Shown: positions 31,447 through 40,704, counted from the stretch's first letter. The stretch: DNA of 64,000 bases from CAKSST01 sp045535505 (GCA_045535505.1 JAZSLU010000004.1:124001-188000), one strand, 5' to 3'. The notes: generated by a model not told the origin, from the sequence alone. A program made the numbers and translations.

Positions 31447-33600
31447 ATGAAGGCAAAATCAAAAAAACTTAAACTTAACCTGATTGTTTTCTTAATGCTT
31501 TCTGTTGTATATATGGAAGTGCTGACAATTTCGTTTACAAGCGGTTTTGAAAACGGCGGGTTTTTCTTCACATTGTTGTTTGCAATACCTGTGGCGTTTG
31601 TGCTTTGGGTTATAGCAACCTTTTTTAAGCCTAAAAAAATGCGTATTGTTGCTATAATAGAGATGGCGGCGCTGTATATTCTTTACAGTGTGCAAATTGT
31701 TTATTACAGCGTTTTTAAAACATTTTTTATTTTTTATTCGCTAAAAGCGGGAGGTGCCGATCAGGTTATTGAAGACGGCATTGTAAAGACAACCATCAAG
31801 GCAATTTTCACTTCTATACCTAAGCTGTTGGTTGTTGCCATTCCGTTAATTTTAATAATAACTTTAGGTAAAAAGTTTTTGGTTTCCCCCAAGGTTGGCT
31901 TTGTGCAAAGAGTAATAGTGCTTGCAGGCGCTGTTATAATACATTATTTCTGTATATTGCTTATAATAATTTTCCCATCGCCTCGCGAGGTTTACCGAGG
32001 TGTGTTTGACGTCAAAATTTCGGCTTCAACGTTTGGTATGATACGTACCGAATGGCTTGATTTGAAATATAGCATTTTTGGCGCTCCCACTGATGATGAC
32101 ATTGATGTCCCCACGCAACAGGCTCAACAGCAGCAGCAAGAAGTCGTATATAAAAAGAACGTCTTGAATATTGATTTTGCCGCTCGTGCCGCTTCGTCAA
32201 CAAATGCTACAATAAAAAGCCTGGACGAATATTTTGCCGCTCAAGAAGGAACTTACCAAAACAAATATACAGGTATGTTTGAGGGATATAACCTTATATT
32301 CATAACCGCTGAAGGCTTTTCGCCCTACGCTGTTGACCCCGAACTCACCCCCACTCTGTACAAAATGGCTAACGAGGGCTTTAAGTTTAACAACTCTTAC
32401 AACCCAATTTGGGGTGTAAGCACCTCGGACGGTGAGTATGTAACCTGTACGGGTCTTATACCAAAATCAGGTGTATGGAGTTTTTACGTTTCTGGTGAAA
32501 AAAGTATGCCTTTTTGTATGGGCAACCAGTTTAACAGAATTTATAAAGCAAAAGGCATAAACAAAAAAGCAAGAGCATATCACAACCACACATACACGTA
32601 TTATCACCGTGATGTATCCCACCCAAATATGGGCTACAAGTATATTGGCTACGGCAACGGTCTTGAGGGCAAAATAAAGAAAACCTGGCCCGAATCTGAC
32701 CTTGAGATGATGCAGGTGACAGTTGATGATTATCTGACAACCAACGAGCCCTTCCACGCTTACTATATGACTGTTAGCGGCCATCTCAATTATAGCTTTG
32801 TCGGTAACGCGATATCCAAAAAGAATCAGTCTTTGGTTGAGCATCTTAATATGTCTGACCGTGCAAAAGCTTATCTTGCTTGTAATATAGAACTTGACAA
32901 GGCTATGGAATATTTGTTGCAGCGTCTTAACGAGGCAGGTGTAGCAGAGCGTACACTTATATGCATCAATGCCGACCACTACCCTTATGGTCTTTTGGAT
33001 GAGGAATCGGGCGATACTTACAGATATTTTAACGAGTTTGTAGGGCATAATGTAGAAACCACATTTGAACTTTACAAGAGCACTATCATTATGTACGCTC
33101 AGGGTATGGAACCTGTTTCGGTTGATAAATATTGTTCAAGCGTTGATATAATGCCCACACTTTCAAACCTACTCGGTCTTAAATATGATTCACGTTTGTT
33201 TATGGGCAGTGACATTCTTTCAACCGCAGACCAACTTGTAATATTCTCTAACCGCAGTTGGATAAGCGAAGCGGGTAAATATGATGCCAAAACAAAGGTG
33301 TTTACACCCTTTGATGCTAACTATTTTAAGGATGAGGTAACAAAAGAAACCGTTACCGACTCAAAAACAGGCGAACAAAAGGTTGTGCAAAAGGTTACCA
33401 AAACTGCAAAACAGGTTCAAGAAGAATATGTTGCAAATATGAAAAAGATTGTCAACAATAAGTTTAAGGTTTCGGCTTTAATTCTTGAGAATGATTATTA
33501 TGGTAAGGTTGTAAATGAGTCGCTGTTTGATTATTCTGACTATAAACTTTTAGACCCCATTCAAACAACCATGTCGTCTAATACAAATAGTACAAACTAA
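31447..33600 (+). CDS. LTA synthase family sulfatase
   Basis: A 717-residue membrane protein. Five membrane helices occupy residues 8-175. A linker with a glutamine tract (residues 224-231) leads to an external sulfatase-type domain. Predicted Mn ligands and nucleophile are Glu289 (FITAEGFSPY), Thr326 (WGVSTSDGEY) and the NADHYPYGL motif. LtaS-type enzymes polymerise glycerol phosphate from phosphatidylglycerol into lipoteichoic acid. Some members instead transfer phosphoglycerol to other glycans. A C-terminal extension rich in K and T (after residue 610) is unlike LtaS. Own promoter and terminator. Confidence 0.87.
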   Translation: MKAKSKKLKLNLIVFLMLSVVYMEVLTISFTSGFENGGFFFTLLFAIPVAFVLWVIATFFKPKKMRIVAIIEMAALYILYSVQIVYYSVFKTFFIFYSLKAGGADQVIEDGIVKTTIKAIFTSIPKLLVVAIPLILIITLGKKFLVSPKVGFVQRVIVLAGAVIIHYFCILLIIIFPSPREVYRGVFDVKISASTFGMIRTEWLDLKYSIFGAPTDDDIDVPTQQAQQQQQEVVYKKNVLNIDFAARAASSTNATIKSLDEYFAAQEGTYQNKYTGMFEGYNLIFITAEGFSPYAVDPELTPTLYKMANEGFKFNNSYNPIWGVSTSDGEYVTCTGLIPKSGVWSFYVSGEKSMPFCMGNQFNRIYKAKGINKKARAYHNHTYTYYHRDVSHPNMGYKYIGYGNGLEGKIKKTWPESDLEMMQVTVDDYLTTNEPFHAYYMTVSGHLNYSFVGNAISKKNQSLVEHLNMSDRAKAYLACNIELDKAMEYLLQRLNEAGVAERTLICINADHYPYGLLDEESGDTYRYFNEFVGHNVETTFELYKSTIIMYAQGMEPVSVDKYCSSVDIMPTLSNLLGLKYDSRLFMGSDILSTADQLVIFSNRSWISEAGKYDAKTKVFTPFDANYFKDEVTKETVTDSKTGEQKVVQKVTKTAKQVQEEYVANMKKIVNNKFKVSALILENDYYGKVVNESLFDYSDYKLLDPIQTTMSSNTNSTN

Positions 33601-33602
33601 AA

Positions 33603-33635
33603 AAATGCCGTCAGTCAAAAAACTGACGGCTTTTT
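33603..33635 (+). terminator. Terminator of the LTA-synthase-like gene
   Basis: GCCGTCAGT / ACTGACGGC stem, loop CAAAAA, then TTTTT. The A-run upstream may let it serve the converging PASTA gene as well. Confidence 0.9.
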
Positions 33636-33645
33636 ATTTATGTTT

Positions 33646-35277
33646 TTAAAACAAAGTATCATCGGCAGATTTGGTGTAGGTGTTGATGAAAACTTTTATG
33701 ACAGAGTCGGTACTCATTGGAGTGCCAATTTCAGGGTCTGTGCTGATAACTGCTTGAGAGTCGGCAGTTTCATCATATCGGTCGATGAATTGGATGTTTT
33801 CGGGCAAGAAACCTGTTTCTAATAATTTTATATAAGCGTCATCGTGGTAAAGACCCGCAATATTTGGAACTTTAACCGACTGGGAACCAAGACTTATAGT
33901 AATTTGTACAACGGTTTCTTTGTCAACCAACGTGTTAGGTGCGATAGACTGCAAACAAATTGTGCCACGCTTATGAGAATCACTGTATGCTTTGCCAATA
34001 ACCTCATATTTGAGTGAGTTTTGTTCAATTTGCTTTACTGCCGCATCAAACGACATTCCCAAAACAGAGGGTACGGAATATTGTTTTTCTGCTGAGGAAA
34101 TATCGGAACTTGCTTTATCGCCTACCGAAGCAACGCTTGGTATGGATGAAAGCATTGATGATGAGGACTCTTGCGGTTTAAAGAAGCTGTCTTTAAAGAC
34201 GGTAAACATTAATACTAAGGCAAGAACAACAAAAAAGACTGCTGTGCAACCTGAAGCAATTAATGCATACTTCTTGGACGATGCATTTTTGCGTTTATTA
34301 CCGCTTACAACTGGGGCGGGGTCTGATGCTAAGGTTAATTCGCCACGCAAATCGTTAATTGTTTGAGTGCGGTTTTCGGGCAAAATCTGCAATCCGTTTG
34401 CAAGGGCAGAAAGTACGTTTTTAGGAACGGTTTCGGCAACCTTTGCGGGAATGGTCATGTTGTCACTCTTAAGACGGTCGGTTGCATCGCAAGGGGGGTT
34501 ACCGGCTAAAACACGGAACAAGGTTGCGGCAAGACCGTAAACGTCGGTGTGAGGACCGTCGTTGTTTATGTTCTCAATGCCGTATTGCTCAATGGCTGCA
34601 AAGCCGGGATAAAGCTGTGCGGTAATAAGGTTGTCACGGCTTCTTACGGATTTAATGCAAATATTTTTAAGACGAAGTTTTCCGTCGCGTCCGACAAAAA
34701 TTGTTTCGGGAGAAATGCCGCGATGAATAATTCCTGCTTTGTGCAAGCCGTTAAGCGTGGTAATAAGAGGTAAAAAGAGAGGACGTGCCTGTTCCCAGGT
34801 TATCGAGCCGCCGTTTCTAAGCAAAAACTCCATAAGAGAAATGCCTGAAACAGATTCGCTTATGCGGTATGCAGTACCGTTAAGCTCGAACGAATCCAGC
34901 GTTCTGAAAAGACAGGGCAAATCTGCAAGGCCTAACATTTTGTCGCTGATATCCATAAATTCCATAAGACCGTTGTTAAAAGCGTAGGAAGAGCCGTCTT
35001 TTATCGTAACAGTACCATCGGCTTTTCGCATGGCAATATCGCAAGGGAAATATTCTCTAATGATTACGGGGGCGTTGATTTTTTGGTCAAAGGCAGAATA
35101 ACTTACGCCCTCGCCGTTAATATCGTATGCCTTGCCAATTATAAATCTGTTAGCAAGAACAGATTTTATTGCGAGCAATGCGGGGTCATTTGCTGACAAA
35201 TTATCGTGTCCGCAAATGGGGCATATGGCCTCGTTGCCTATGTCGCTCATACAATTCATACATAAATTTTTACTCAT
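33646..35277 (-). CDS. PASTA-domain pseudokinase with N-terminal zinc ribbon
   Basis: A 543-residue protein: zinc ribbon (Cys6, Cys9, Cys19, Cys22), protein-kinase fold (about 43-315), one membrane helix (338-361), serine-rich linker, and two PASTA domains (about 398-464 and 466-533). The order matches the PrkC/Stk1 family, in which PASTA domains sense peptidoglycan. The kinase core has lost its key residues. The VAIK lysine position reads VIIR (Arg74), the HRD motif is HRG (Gly187), the following N is Thr, and DFG is replaced by KNI. TDVYGLAATLFRVLAG keeps the fold. It is probably a scaffold or sensor, not an active kinase. Promoter at 35341-35369. Confidence 0.85.
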   Translation of the reverse strand: MSKNLCMNCMSDIGNEAICPICGHDNLSANDPALLAIKSVLANRFIIGKAYDINGEGVSYSAFDQKINAPVIIREYFPCDIAMRKADGTVTIKDGSSYAFNNGLMEFMDISDKMLGLADLPCLFRTLDSFELNGTAYRISESVSGISLMEFLLRNGGSITWEQARPLFLPLITTLNGLHKAGIIHRGISPETIFVGRDGKLRLKNICIKSVRSRDNLITAQLYPGFAAIEQYGIENINNDGPHTDVYGLAATLFRVLAGNPPCDATDRLKSDNMTIPAKVAETVPKNVLSALANGLQILPENRTQTINDLRGELTLASDPAPVVSGNKRKNASSKKYALIASGCTAVFFVVLALVLMFTVFKDSFFKPQESSSSMLSSIPSVASVGDKASSDISSAEKQYSVPSVLGMSFDAAVKQIEQNSLKYEVIGKAYSDSHKRGTICLQSIAPNTLVDKETVVQITISLGSQSVKVPNIAGLYHDDAYIKLLETGFLPENIQFIDRYDETADSQAVISTDPEIGTPMSTDSVIKVFINTYTKSADDTLF

Positions 35278-35340
35278 CTTTTAGCCGCCTTTCAATATGG
35301 ATGCGCAAGAAATAACTCTTGCATAATGATGGCAAAGGGG

Positions 35341-35369
35341 ATTATAGCACTTTTTTTGAAAATAGTCAA
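35341..35369 (-). promoter_or_regulatory. Promoter of the PASTA pseudokinase gene
   Basis: On the minus strand TTGACT, 17 bases, TATAAT. Confidence 0.75.
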
Positions 35370-35374
35370 ATTTC

Positions 35375-35953
35375 TTAGAGTTTTTGCTCATCTAAACTCA
35401 TATAAAAACCGGGTATAAATTCCTCAATGAACACCTTAACTTCGGGTGTTTTGCTCTGGTCGAGAGCTTCTTGTGTAGATTTAAGAGCAATACAAAATTC
35501 TTTGTTACCCATATTAGTTTCTTCAATACATTTAATGTAAGCCGCAAGTTTATCTGCCGCTTTTACAAGCTCTTTAATTTCTTTATCATTACATTCCATT
35601 AAAGGACGATATTCTTCCCTTAAATCTTTTGGCAAAAGTTGCAAAAGCTTATCACAGGCTTCACTTTCAATCTGCTTGTAGGCGCTTTTTATACCTTCGC
35701 TATAATATTTTATTGGGGTAGGCATATCGCCGGTAATAATCTCGGTTGCATCGTGGTAAAGCGCTGCTGTTACAACTGCGCCTGTGTCAACATTGCCGCC
35801 AAAACGCTTATTACGAATAAGCGCTAAAGCGTGTGCGATACATGCCACCTCTAAAGAATGTTCGCTTAAGCTTTCACGTCGGGTGTTACGCATAAGTCCC
35901 CAACGGAAAATGTTTTTCATTCTAAACAACATAGAATAAAAATGGCTTGCCAT
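35375..35953 (-). CDS. yfbR: 5'-deoxynucleotidase, YfbR-like HD protein
   Basis: A 192-residue HD-domain phosphohydrolase very close in pattern to E. coli YfbR. It has FRWGLMRNTRRESLSEHSLEVA (first His), LYHDATEIITGDMPTPIKYY (HD pair), KAADKLAAYIKCIEE (last Asp) and a tail ending GFYMSLDE. It would dephosphorylate deoxynucleoside 5'-monophosphates using a divalent metal. Monocistronic. The promoter overlaps that of the divergent glycosyltransferase gene. Ribosome site AAGAGGTT. Confidence 0.93.
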   Translation of the reverse strand: MASHFYSMLFRMKNIFRWGLMRNTRRESLSEHSLEVACIAHALALIRNKRFGGNVDTGAVVTAALYHDATEIITGDMPTPIKYYSEGIKSAYKQIESEACDKLLQLLPKDLREEYRPLMECNDKEIKELVKAADKLAAYIKCIEETNMGNKEFCIALKSTQEALDQSKTPEVKVFIEEFIPGFYMSLDEQKL

Positions 35954-35989
35954 TTTTTATAACCTCTTTTCTTTTGCAATACCTTTATA

Positions 35990-36018
35990 TTGATTATTAT
36001 AACATTTATTGGTATAAT
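35990..36018 (+). promoter_or_regulatory. Promoter of the GT-C/YfhO operon
   Basis: TTGATT, 17 bases, TATAAT, overlapping the yfbR promoter on the opposite strand. Confidence 0.65.
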
Positions 36019-36024
36019 AAACAA
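35996..36024 (-). promoter_or_regulatory. yfbR promoter
   Basis: On the minus strand TTGTTT, 17 bases, TATAAT. It overlaps the plus-strand promoter at 35990-36018 almost completely. Confidence 0.6.
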
Positions 36025-36058
36025 GACACTATATCTTGTGTAAAGTGAGTTGATAACA

Positions 36059-37300
36059 ATGTTGCAAAATAAAAAACTTGATAATCAGGTTTTATATATG
36101 TTCTTGGCATTGATTGGTTTCGGGCTTGTTTTGCGTGTTGTTGTCGGCGGTTCATATTTTAACGAGTTTGACACCTATTGGTATAGAAATTGGGTGTTCG
36201 ATATTCAGCAAAACGGATTGTTTACGGTGTACTCAAGGGCAGATGCAATAGCTCTTGACTATCCTCCGCTATATCTGTTTTTGCTTTGGGTATTGGGTCA
36301 GATGTATAAGATTTTCGGCAACAACTGCGCTGACTTTTGGCAAATGTTGTTAATGAAATTTTGGCCCATTGTGTTTGATTGTTTGTGCGCTGTGGTTTTA
36401 TATCGCATAGCCCAAAAGAAAAGCGGCAGTATGTGGGGCTTTTTTGCGGGTGCTTTGTGGATTTTTAACCCTTCAATGTTTTTTAACACAGCATTTTGGG
36501 GACAAACCGACCAACTAATGTGCCTTTTGCTTATTATGTCGTTTTATTTTTTGGAAGAAAAACGTCCCGTTTTAGCCTGTTTTATGTTTGCCGTTGCAGG
36601 CCTTACAAAATTTCAGTGTTTATTTTTTACGCCGATATTATTACTTGAAATTATAAGAAAATATGATATCAAACATTTGCTAAAAGGTATTGGGGTTGCC
36701 GCTGCAACCGTTGTGGCGGTGTTCTTGCCATTTATGATTGGCGCTAAAAATGCGTTTCTCTTTTTCAATGTTTATTTATCAAGTGCAGGTAAATATGCCT
36801 ATTGCACCTTGAACGCTTTTAACATTTTTGGCATTTTCAAATTAAATTGGGTTGAAGAAACAACAATTGTGTCACTTATAAGTACGGTTTTTCTTGTGGC
36901 ATCTGTGCTGCTTGTTGTTTTACTTTATGTTTTCTCAAAGCGCACATGTTCTTTCGTTGGGGGTTTGCTTTTTATGCAATGCCTTTTTGTTCTAACAACC
37001 CGTATGCACGAGCGCTATCAGGTGGTTGTGTTGCCCTTTGCTTTGATGGCTTATCTTGTTCATAAAAAACCAAGTTTTTTGGCTTTGTTTTGCGCTCTTA
37101 CCATAATAACGGCAATTAATCAGGCGTTTGTGCTTTTGCCCATAAATGCTAATATGCCGTGGGGATACAACCCTGTTTACGACAATGTTTTGTCGGCGCT
37201 TTCGGTTATAAACGTTGTAATATTTATATGGAGCGTCTTTGAGTGCATACGCTTTTTTGTGACACCGCAAGAAAAGGAGAAGGATTATGAAATTTGCTAA
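36059..37300 (+). CDS. GT-C-type polytopic glycosyltransferase
   Basis: About 413 residues with 9-11 membrane helices. An early external loop carries FNEFDTYWYRNWVFDI (a D-containing loop as in GT-C enzymes), then YPPLYLFLLWVLGQMY and FWGQTDQLMCLLLIMSFY. The pattern resembles bacterial mannosyltransferase/DUF2029-like lipid-linked sugar transferases. The start is uncertain: ATG 36059 is preferred over TTG 36050. It overlaps the YfhO-like gene by 14 bases, so both probably act on the same surface glycan or teichoic acid. The donor and acceptor are unknown. Confidence 0.78.
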   Translation: MLQNKKLDNQVLYMFLALIGFGLVLRVVVGGSYFNEFDTYWYRNWVFDIQQNGLFTVYSRADAIALDYPPLYLFLLWVLGQMYKIFGNNCADFWQMLLMKFWPIVFDCLCAVVLYRIAQKKSGSMWGFFAGALWIFNPSMFFNTAFWGQTDQLMCLLLIMSFYFLEEKRPVLACFMFAVAGLTKFQCLFFTPILLLEIIRKYDIKHLLKGIGVAAATVVAVFLPFMIGAKNAFLFFNVYLSSAGKYAYCTLNAFNIFGIFKLNWVEETTIVSLISTVFLVASVLLVVLLYVFSKRTCSFVGGLLFMQCLFVLTTRMHERYQVVVLPFALMAYLVHKKPSFLALFCALTIITAINQAFVLLPINANMPWGYNPVYDNVLSALSVINVVIFIWSVFECIRFFVTPQEKEKDYEIC

Positions 37301-39920
37301 ACGCAAAGAAATTTTATTGGGGCAAAAACGAGAGTTGCACATAAGCACATTTTTATATGCACTTTGTGTTGCGGCTGTGTTTTTTATACCTTATATTATT
37401 TCTGGTAAGGGTTACTTTTTGTTTTATGGCGATTTCAATGTACAGCAGATTCCTTTTTATCAGATGTGTCACCAGATGGTCAAAAGCGGACAAATCGGCT
37501 GGAATATTTATACGGATTTAGGCGTTAACTTTATTGGTTCATACAGTTTTTATTTGCTTGGTAGTCCTTTCTTTTGGATAACTTTGCTTTTTCCTAACAG
37601 TATGGTACCTTATTTGATGGGGCCTTTGCTTATATTAAAATTCGCTTTTGCGGCACTTACGGCTTATTTTTATTTAAGACGTTTTACACGAACGGCAGAA
37701 GCCGCACGTCTTGGCGGTCTTTTGTACGCTTTTTCAGGCTTTTCGGTTTACAACATTTTCTTTAATCATTTCCACGAGGCAATAATTCTTTTCCCGTTGT
37801 TGCTTTTATCGGTTGAAATGTTTATGGTGGACAAACGGCGAGGTCCTTTTGCCTTTACGGTCTTTTTGTGCGCTTTATCAAACTACTTTTTCTTTTACGG
37901 AATGGTGGTATTTGTTGTTATTTATTGGTTTGTGCGCACACTTTCAAAAAATTGGAAGATTAAATTTAAAGACTTTTTACTGTTTGTATTCGAAGCCGTG
38001 CTGGGAGTTTTGTGTGCGGCAGTTTTGCTTTGGCCCACAATATTAGCATTGTTGGGTAACGGCAGACTGACAGAAATTGACTATGGTTGGAACGCTTGGT
38101 TTTATGGTAAAAACCAAATATTTCTTAACGTTTTGCAAACATTTTTCTTCCCGCCCGATTTACCCGCAAGACCTGTTTTCTTCCCCGATGCAGAGGTTAG
38201 ATGGTCATCGCTTGGCGGTTGGCTGCCTTTGTTTAGTATGGTTGGTTTTGTGGCTTTTTGGCAGGAGAAAAAAGGTCATTGGTTGCGCCGTGTTTTAGGA
38301 ATATGCGTTTTTATGGCGCTTGTTCCCATACTTAACAGCACGTTTTATATGTTTAACAGCGCTTATTATGCGCGATGGTATTATATGCCCATATTGCTTA
38401 TTGTGCTTATGACAATTATGTCAATCGAAGACCTTGATATTAAGTGGGAAAGCGCTTTAAGATGGGTGTTTGGCATAACCCTTGCAACAACCCTTGTTAT
38501 AGGATTTTTCCCTGCCCAAATTGAAAATGGCAAGATAACAAAATGGGGTCTTTATATGGACGGCAATACAGGCAAGTTTAAAGGCCGATATTGGTTCGCT
38601 TGTGTAGTTGCCCTTGCAAGTATTGTTATGCTTTGGGTTTTTGTTAAATTCATGCGTAAAAACATTAAAGAATTTATGCGTTATGCAACGGCAGCGGTTT
38701 GTATAATTTCGGTAATTTATGCGGGTGCTTTTGTGGGGATGGGCAAAACACATTCTTACACAAACGAGGTTATGATTGACTGTCTTATTGAAGGCAAGGT
38801 TGAACTGCCCGAAAACAGTGATAATTATCGTATAGACGTTTATGACGGCGTTGATAATACAGGTATGTATTTATCTTTGCCTTGCATAAACAGTTTTCAC
38901 TCAATCGTACCCACCTCAGTTACGGAATTTTATGAGTTTATAGGTGAGGAAAGGGGAGTGGCATCTCGCCCCGAAACCGATTCTTATGCTGCACGCTCTT
39001 TGCTTTCGGTAAAATATTTGCTTAATCATAAAGACAGTGAAAGTTTTGTTGACCAAAACAATCAAACTCGTATGCCCGGGTACACCTATTTGATGACCGA
39101 AAATGATTACTTTGTATATCAAAATGATAACTATATTCCTTACGGTTTTTGCTATAATTATTATATGACAAAGGAACAATGTACCGCATACGGTCAAGAC
39201 CTTGCAGATGATATGATGCTAAAAGCGTTGTTGCTTGACGAGCAACAAATTGAAAAATACGGCAAATACTTGAAAGCGCTCAGTGACGATTATTATATAC
39301 CGTCAAACAGTGAAGCGGGTCTTGAAAAACCAAGCCTTTCATTTTCCCATGATGCTTATGCCGATGATTGTGAAAAACTGTCATCCACAGCAGCAAGTGA
39401 GTTTGCCTACAACAAAAACGGCTTTAGCGCAAAAATTAGTCTTAATGCGGATAATCTTGTCTTCTTTGCCGTTCCTTATGATGAGGGTTGGAGCGCAACA
39501 GTTAACGGCAAGGCAGTTGAAATTGAGCGGGTCAACGTAGGCTTTATGGCAGTAGAGGCGCAACGTGGCGAGTGTGACATTGTTTTCGTTTATAAAACAC
39601 CGGGTCTTGCCGTTGGTGCGTTTGTTTCGGCAGGTGCATTAGTGTTGCTGTTGTGTTATTTTACAGCCTTTTATTTGTGGCTTAAAAAACATCCTGTGAC
39701 TGTAGAGTATCCCGAGGGTGATGCTTTGCTTAAAAAGTGGGAGCAAGACCAGTTTTCAGAAAATGTATTGATTGAAGATAATACTCCAACAGAGCAATCT
39801 CAAGATGAGCAAAACCTGCAAATTGTTGATGATATTTCCCACCGCAACACAATTGAGGGCGGATTTGTAATAAACGATGATTTTTTAAAAGACCTTGAAA
39901 ACAACGATAAAAACTCTTGA
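37287..39920 (+). CDS. YfhO-family membrane protein
   Basis: An 877-residue protein with about 13 membrane helices (residues 15-470), a large external domain (about 490-770), a last helix near residue 785-805 and an acidic cytoplasmic tail. The N-terminal motif GDFNVQQIPFYQMCHQMVKSGQIGWNIYTDLG (read in parts) and SGFSVYNIFFNHFHEA are typical of YfhO proteins. In Listeria and Bacillus relatives these glycosylate lipoteichoic or wall teichoic acid. It starts at ATG 37287 behind AAGGAGAAGG. The LTA-synthase-like gene 4 kb upstream fits a teichoic-acid theme. Confidence 0.87.
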   Translation: MKFAKRKEILLGQKRELHISTFLYALCVAAVFFIPYIISGKGYFLFYGDFNVQQIPFYQMCHQMVKSGQIGWNIYTDLGVNFIGSYSFYLLGSPFFWITLLFPNSMVPYLMGPLLILKFAFAALTAYFYLRRFTRTAEAARLGGLLYAFSGFSVYNIFFNHFHEAIILFPLLLLSVEMFMVDKRRGPFAFTVFLCALSNYFFFYGMVVFVVIYWFVRTLSKNWKIKFKDFLLFVFEAVLGVLCAAVLLWPTILALLGNGRLTEIDYGWNAWFYGKNQIFLNVLQTFFFPPDLPARPVFFPDAEVRWSSLGGWLPLFSMVGFVAFWQEKKGHWLRRVLGICVFMALVPILNSTFYMFNSAYYARWYYMPILLIVLMTIMSIEDLDIKWESALRWVFGITLATTLVIGFFPAQIENGKITKWGLYMDGNTGKFKGRYWFACVVALASIVMLWVFVKFMRKNIKEFMRYATAAVCIISVIYAGAFVGMGKTHSYTNEVMIDCLIEGKVELPENSDNYRIDVYDGVDNTGMYLSLPCINSFHSIVPTSVTEFYEFIGEERGVASRPETDSYAARSLLSVKYLLNHKDSESFVDQNNQTRMPGYTYLMTENDYFVYQNDNYIPYGFCYNYYMTKEQCTAYGQDLADDMMLKALLLDEQQIEKYGKYLKALSDDYYIPSNSEAGLEKPSLSFSHDAYADDCEKLSSTAASEFAYNKNGFSAKISLNADNLVFFAVPYDEGWSATVNGKAVEIERVNVGFMAVEAQRGECDIVFVYKTPGLAVGAFVSAGALVLLLCYFTAFYLWLKKHPVTVEYPEGDALLKKWEQDQFSENVLIEDNTPTEQSQDEQNLQIVDDISHRNTIEGGFVINDDFLKDLENNDKNS

Positions 39921-39945
39921 CAAATATAAAAAGTAAGAGTATAAT
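39917..39945 (+). promoter_or_regulatory. Perfect-consensus promoter of the thiT transcript
   Basis: TTGACA (39917-39922), 17 bases, TATAAT (39940-39945). The YfhO stop codon TGA lies inside the -35 hexamer. Confidence 0.85.
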
Positions 39946-39955
39946 TTTACCAACA

Positions 39956-40050
39956 AAAAGGGAGTTCGCGCAAAGCGATCTGAGAGGAAGCTGTATTGCT
40001 TCGACCTATAACCTGATGCGGATAATGCCGACGTAGGATAATAAAAGTAC
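39956..40050 (+). promoter_or_regulatory. TPP riboswitch (THI element)
   Basis: Contains the conserved CTGAGA (39980-39985) and ACCTGATGCGGATAATGCCG with CGTAGGA, the thiamine pyrophosphate aptamer core. The variable P3 region includes hairpin GAAGC-TGTATT-GCTTC. It sits 100 bases upstream of a thiamine transporter gene and just before an intrinsic terminator, so it probably works by transcription termination. Confidence 0.95.
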
Positions 40051-40062
40051 CCTGCTTATTTT

Positions 40063-40099
40063 AGGCACACCGCACATCCTTTGCGGTGTGCCTTTTTTG
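40063..40099 (+). terminator. Riboswitch-controlled terminator
   Basis: A 12-bp stem (AGGCACACCGCA / TGCGGTGTGCCT) followed by TTTTTTG, between the TPP aptamer and thiT. Confidence 0.9.
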
Positions 40100-40143
40100 T
40101 TGCAAAGTTCGAACTTTATAATTTATTCTTTGGAGGAATTATG

Positions 40144-40704
40144 ATGAGAAACACAAAAAAATTAGTGTTCAGTGCTTTGATGTTGGCACTTGCAAATGTG
40201 CTGAGCATACTTAAAATTGATATGCCGATGGGTGGAGGCCTTACTATCGCAAGTATGCTTCCTATTGTGCTTGTAGCCCTCAAATACGGTTTGGGCTGGT
40301 CGCTTGGCGTATCCTTTTTGCATGGCGGAATACAACTTGTTTTAGGGTTGGATAATTTGTCCTATGCCACTAATATTAAAGTAGCAATTATGATTGTTTT
40401 GCTTGATTATATTGTGGCTTACGGCGTTATTGGTTTTTCGGGCATATTTAAGAAAAACATGTCTGTTGTAAAGGCTGCTTTGTTTGGTGAAGCCCTTACT
40501 TTTTCCTTGCGTTTTCTGTGCCATTTTATAACCGGATGGTTTGTGTGGGACGCTTTATGGCCAAACGATTACGGTATGATTTCACCGTTATATTCACTGT
40601 GTTATAATGGTTTGTATATGTTGCCCGAACTTATTGTCACAATGATAATTACCGTTGTAATTTTAAAGGTGAGACCTGTTAAAAATGCTATTCTTGCTGA
40701 TTAA
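40144..40704 (+). CDS. thiT: Thiamine ECF transporter S component ThiT
   Basis: A 186-residue membrane protein with about six helices. LVFSALMLALANVLSIL and GGGLTIASMLPIVLVALKYG are typical of ThiT/YuaJ substrate-binding subunits, and the C-terminal half has an aromatic-rich block (FLCHFITGWFVWDALW, NGLYMLPEL) that contributes to thiamine binding. It needs the shared ECF energy module, not present here. ATG 40144 is preferred (GGAGG seven bases upstream), and ATG 40141 is possible. Control by the TPP riboswitch confirms the substrate. Confidence 0.95.
   Translation: MRNTKKLVFSALMLALANVLSILKIDMPMGGGLTIASMLPIVLVALKYGLGWSLGVSFLHGGIQLVLGLDNLSYATNIKVAIMIVLLDYIVAYGVIGFSGIFKKNMSVVKAALFGEALTFSLRFLCHFITGWFVWDALWPNDYGMISPLYSLCYNGLYMLPELIVTMIITVVILKVRPVKNAILAD

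Noticed and set aside
32467..33048. Antisense frame inside the LTA-synthase-like gene
   Set aside because: Shadow of the sulfatase domain, with no ribosome site and no recognisable motif.
33646..35277. Active Ser/Thr kinase of the PrkC type
   Set aside because: Lysine, HRD aspartate, metal-binding Asn and DFG are all substituted.
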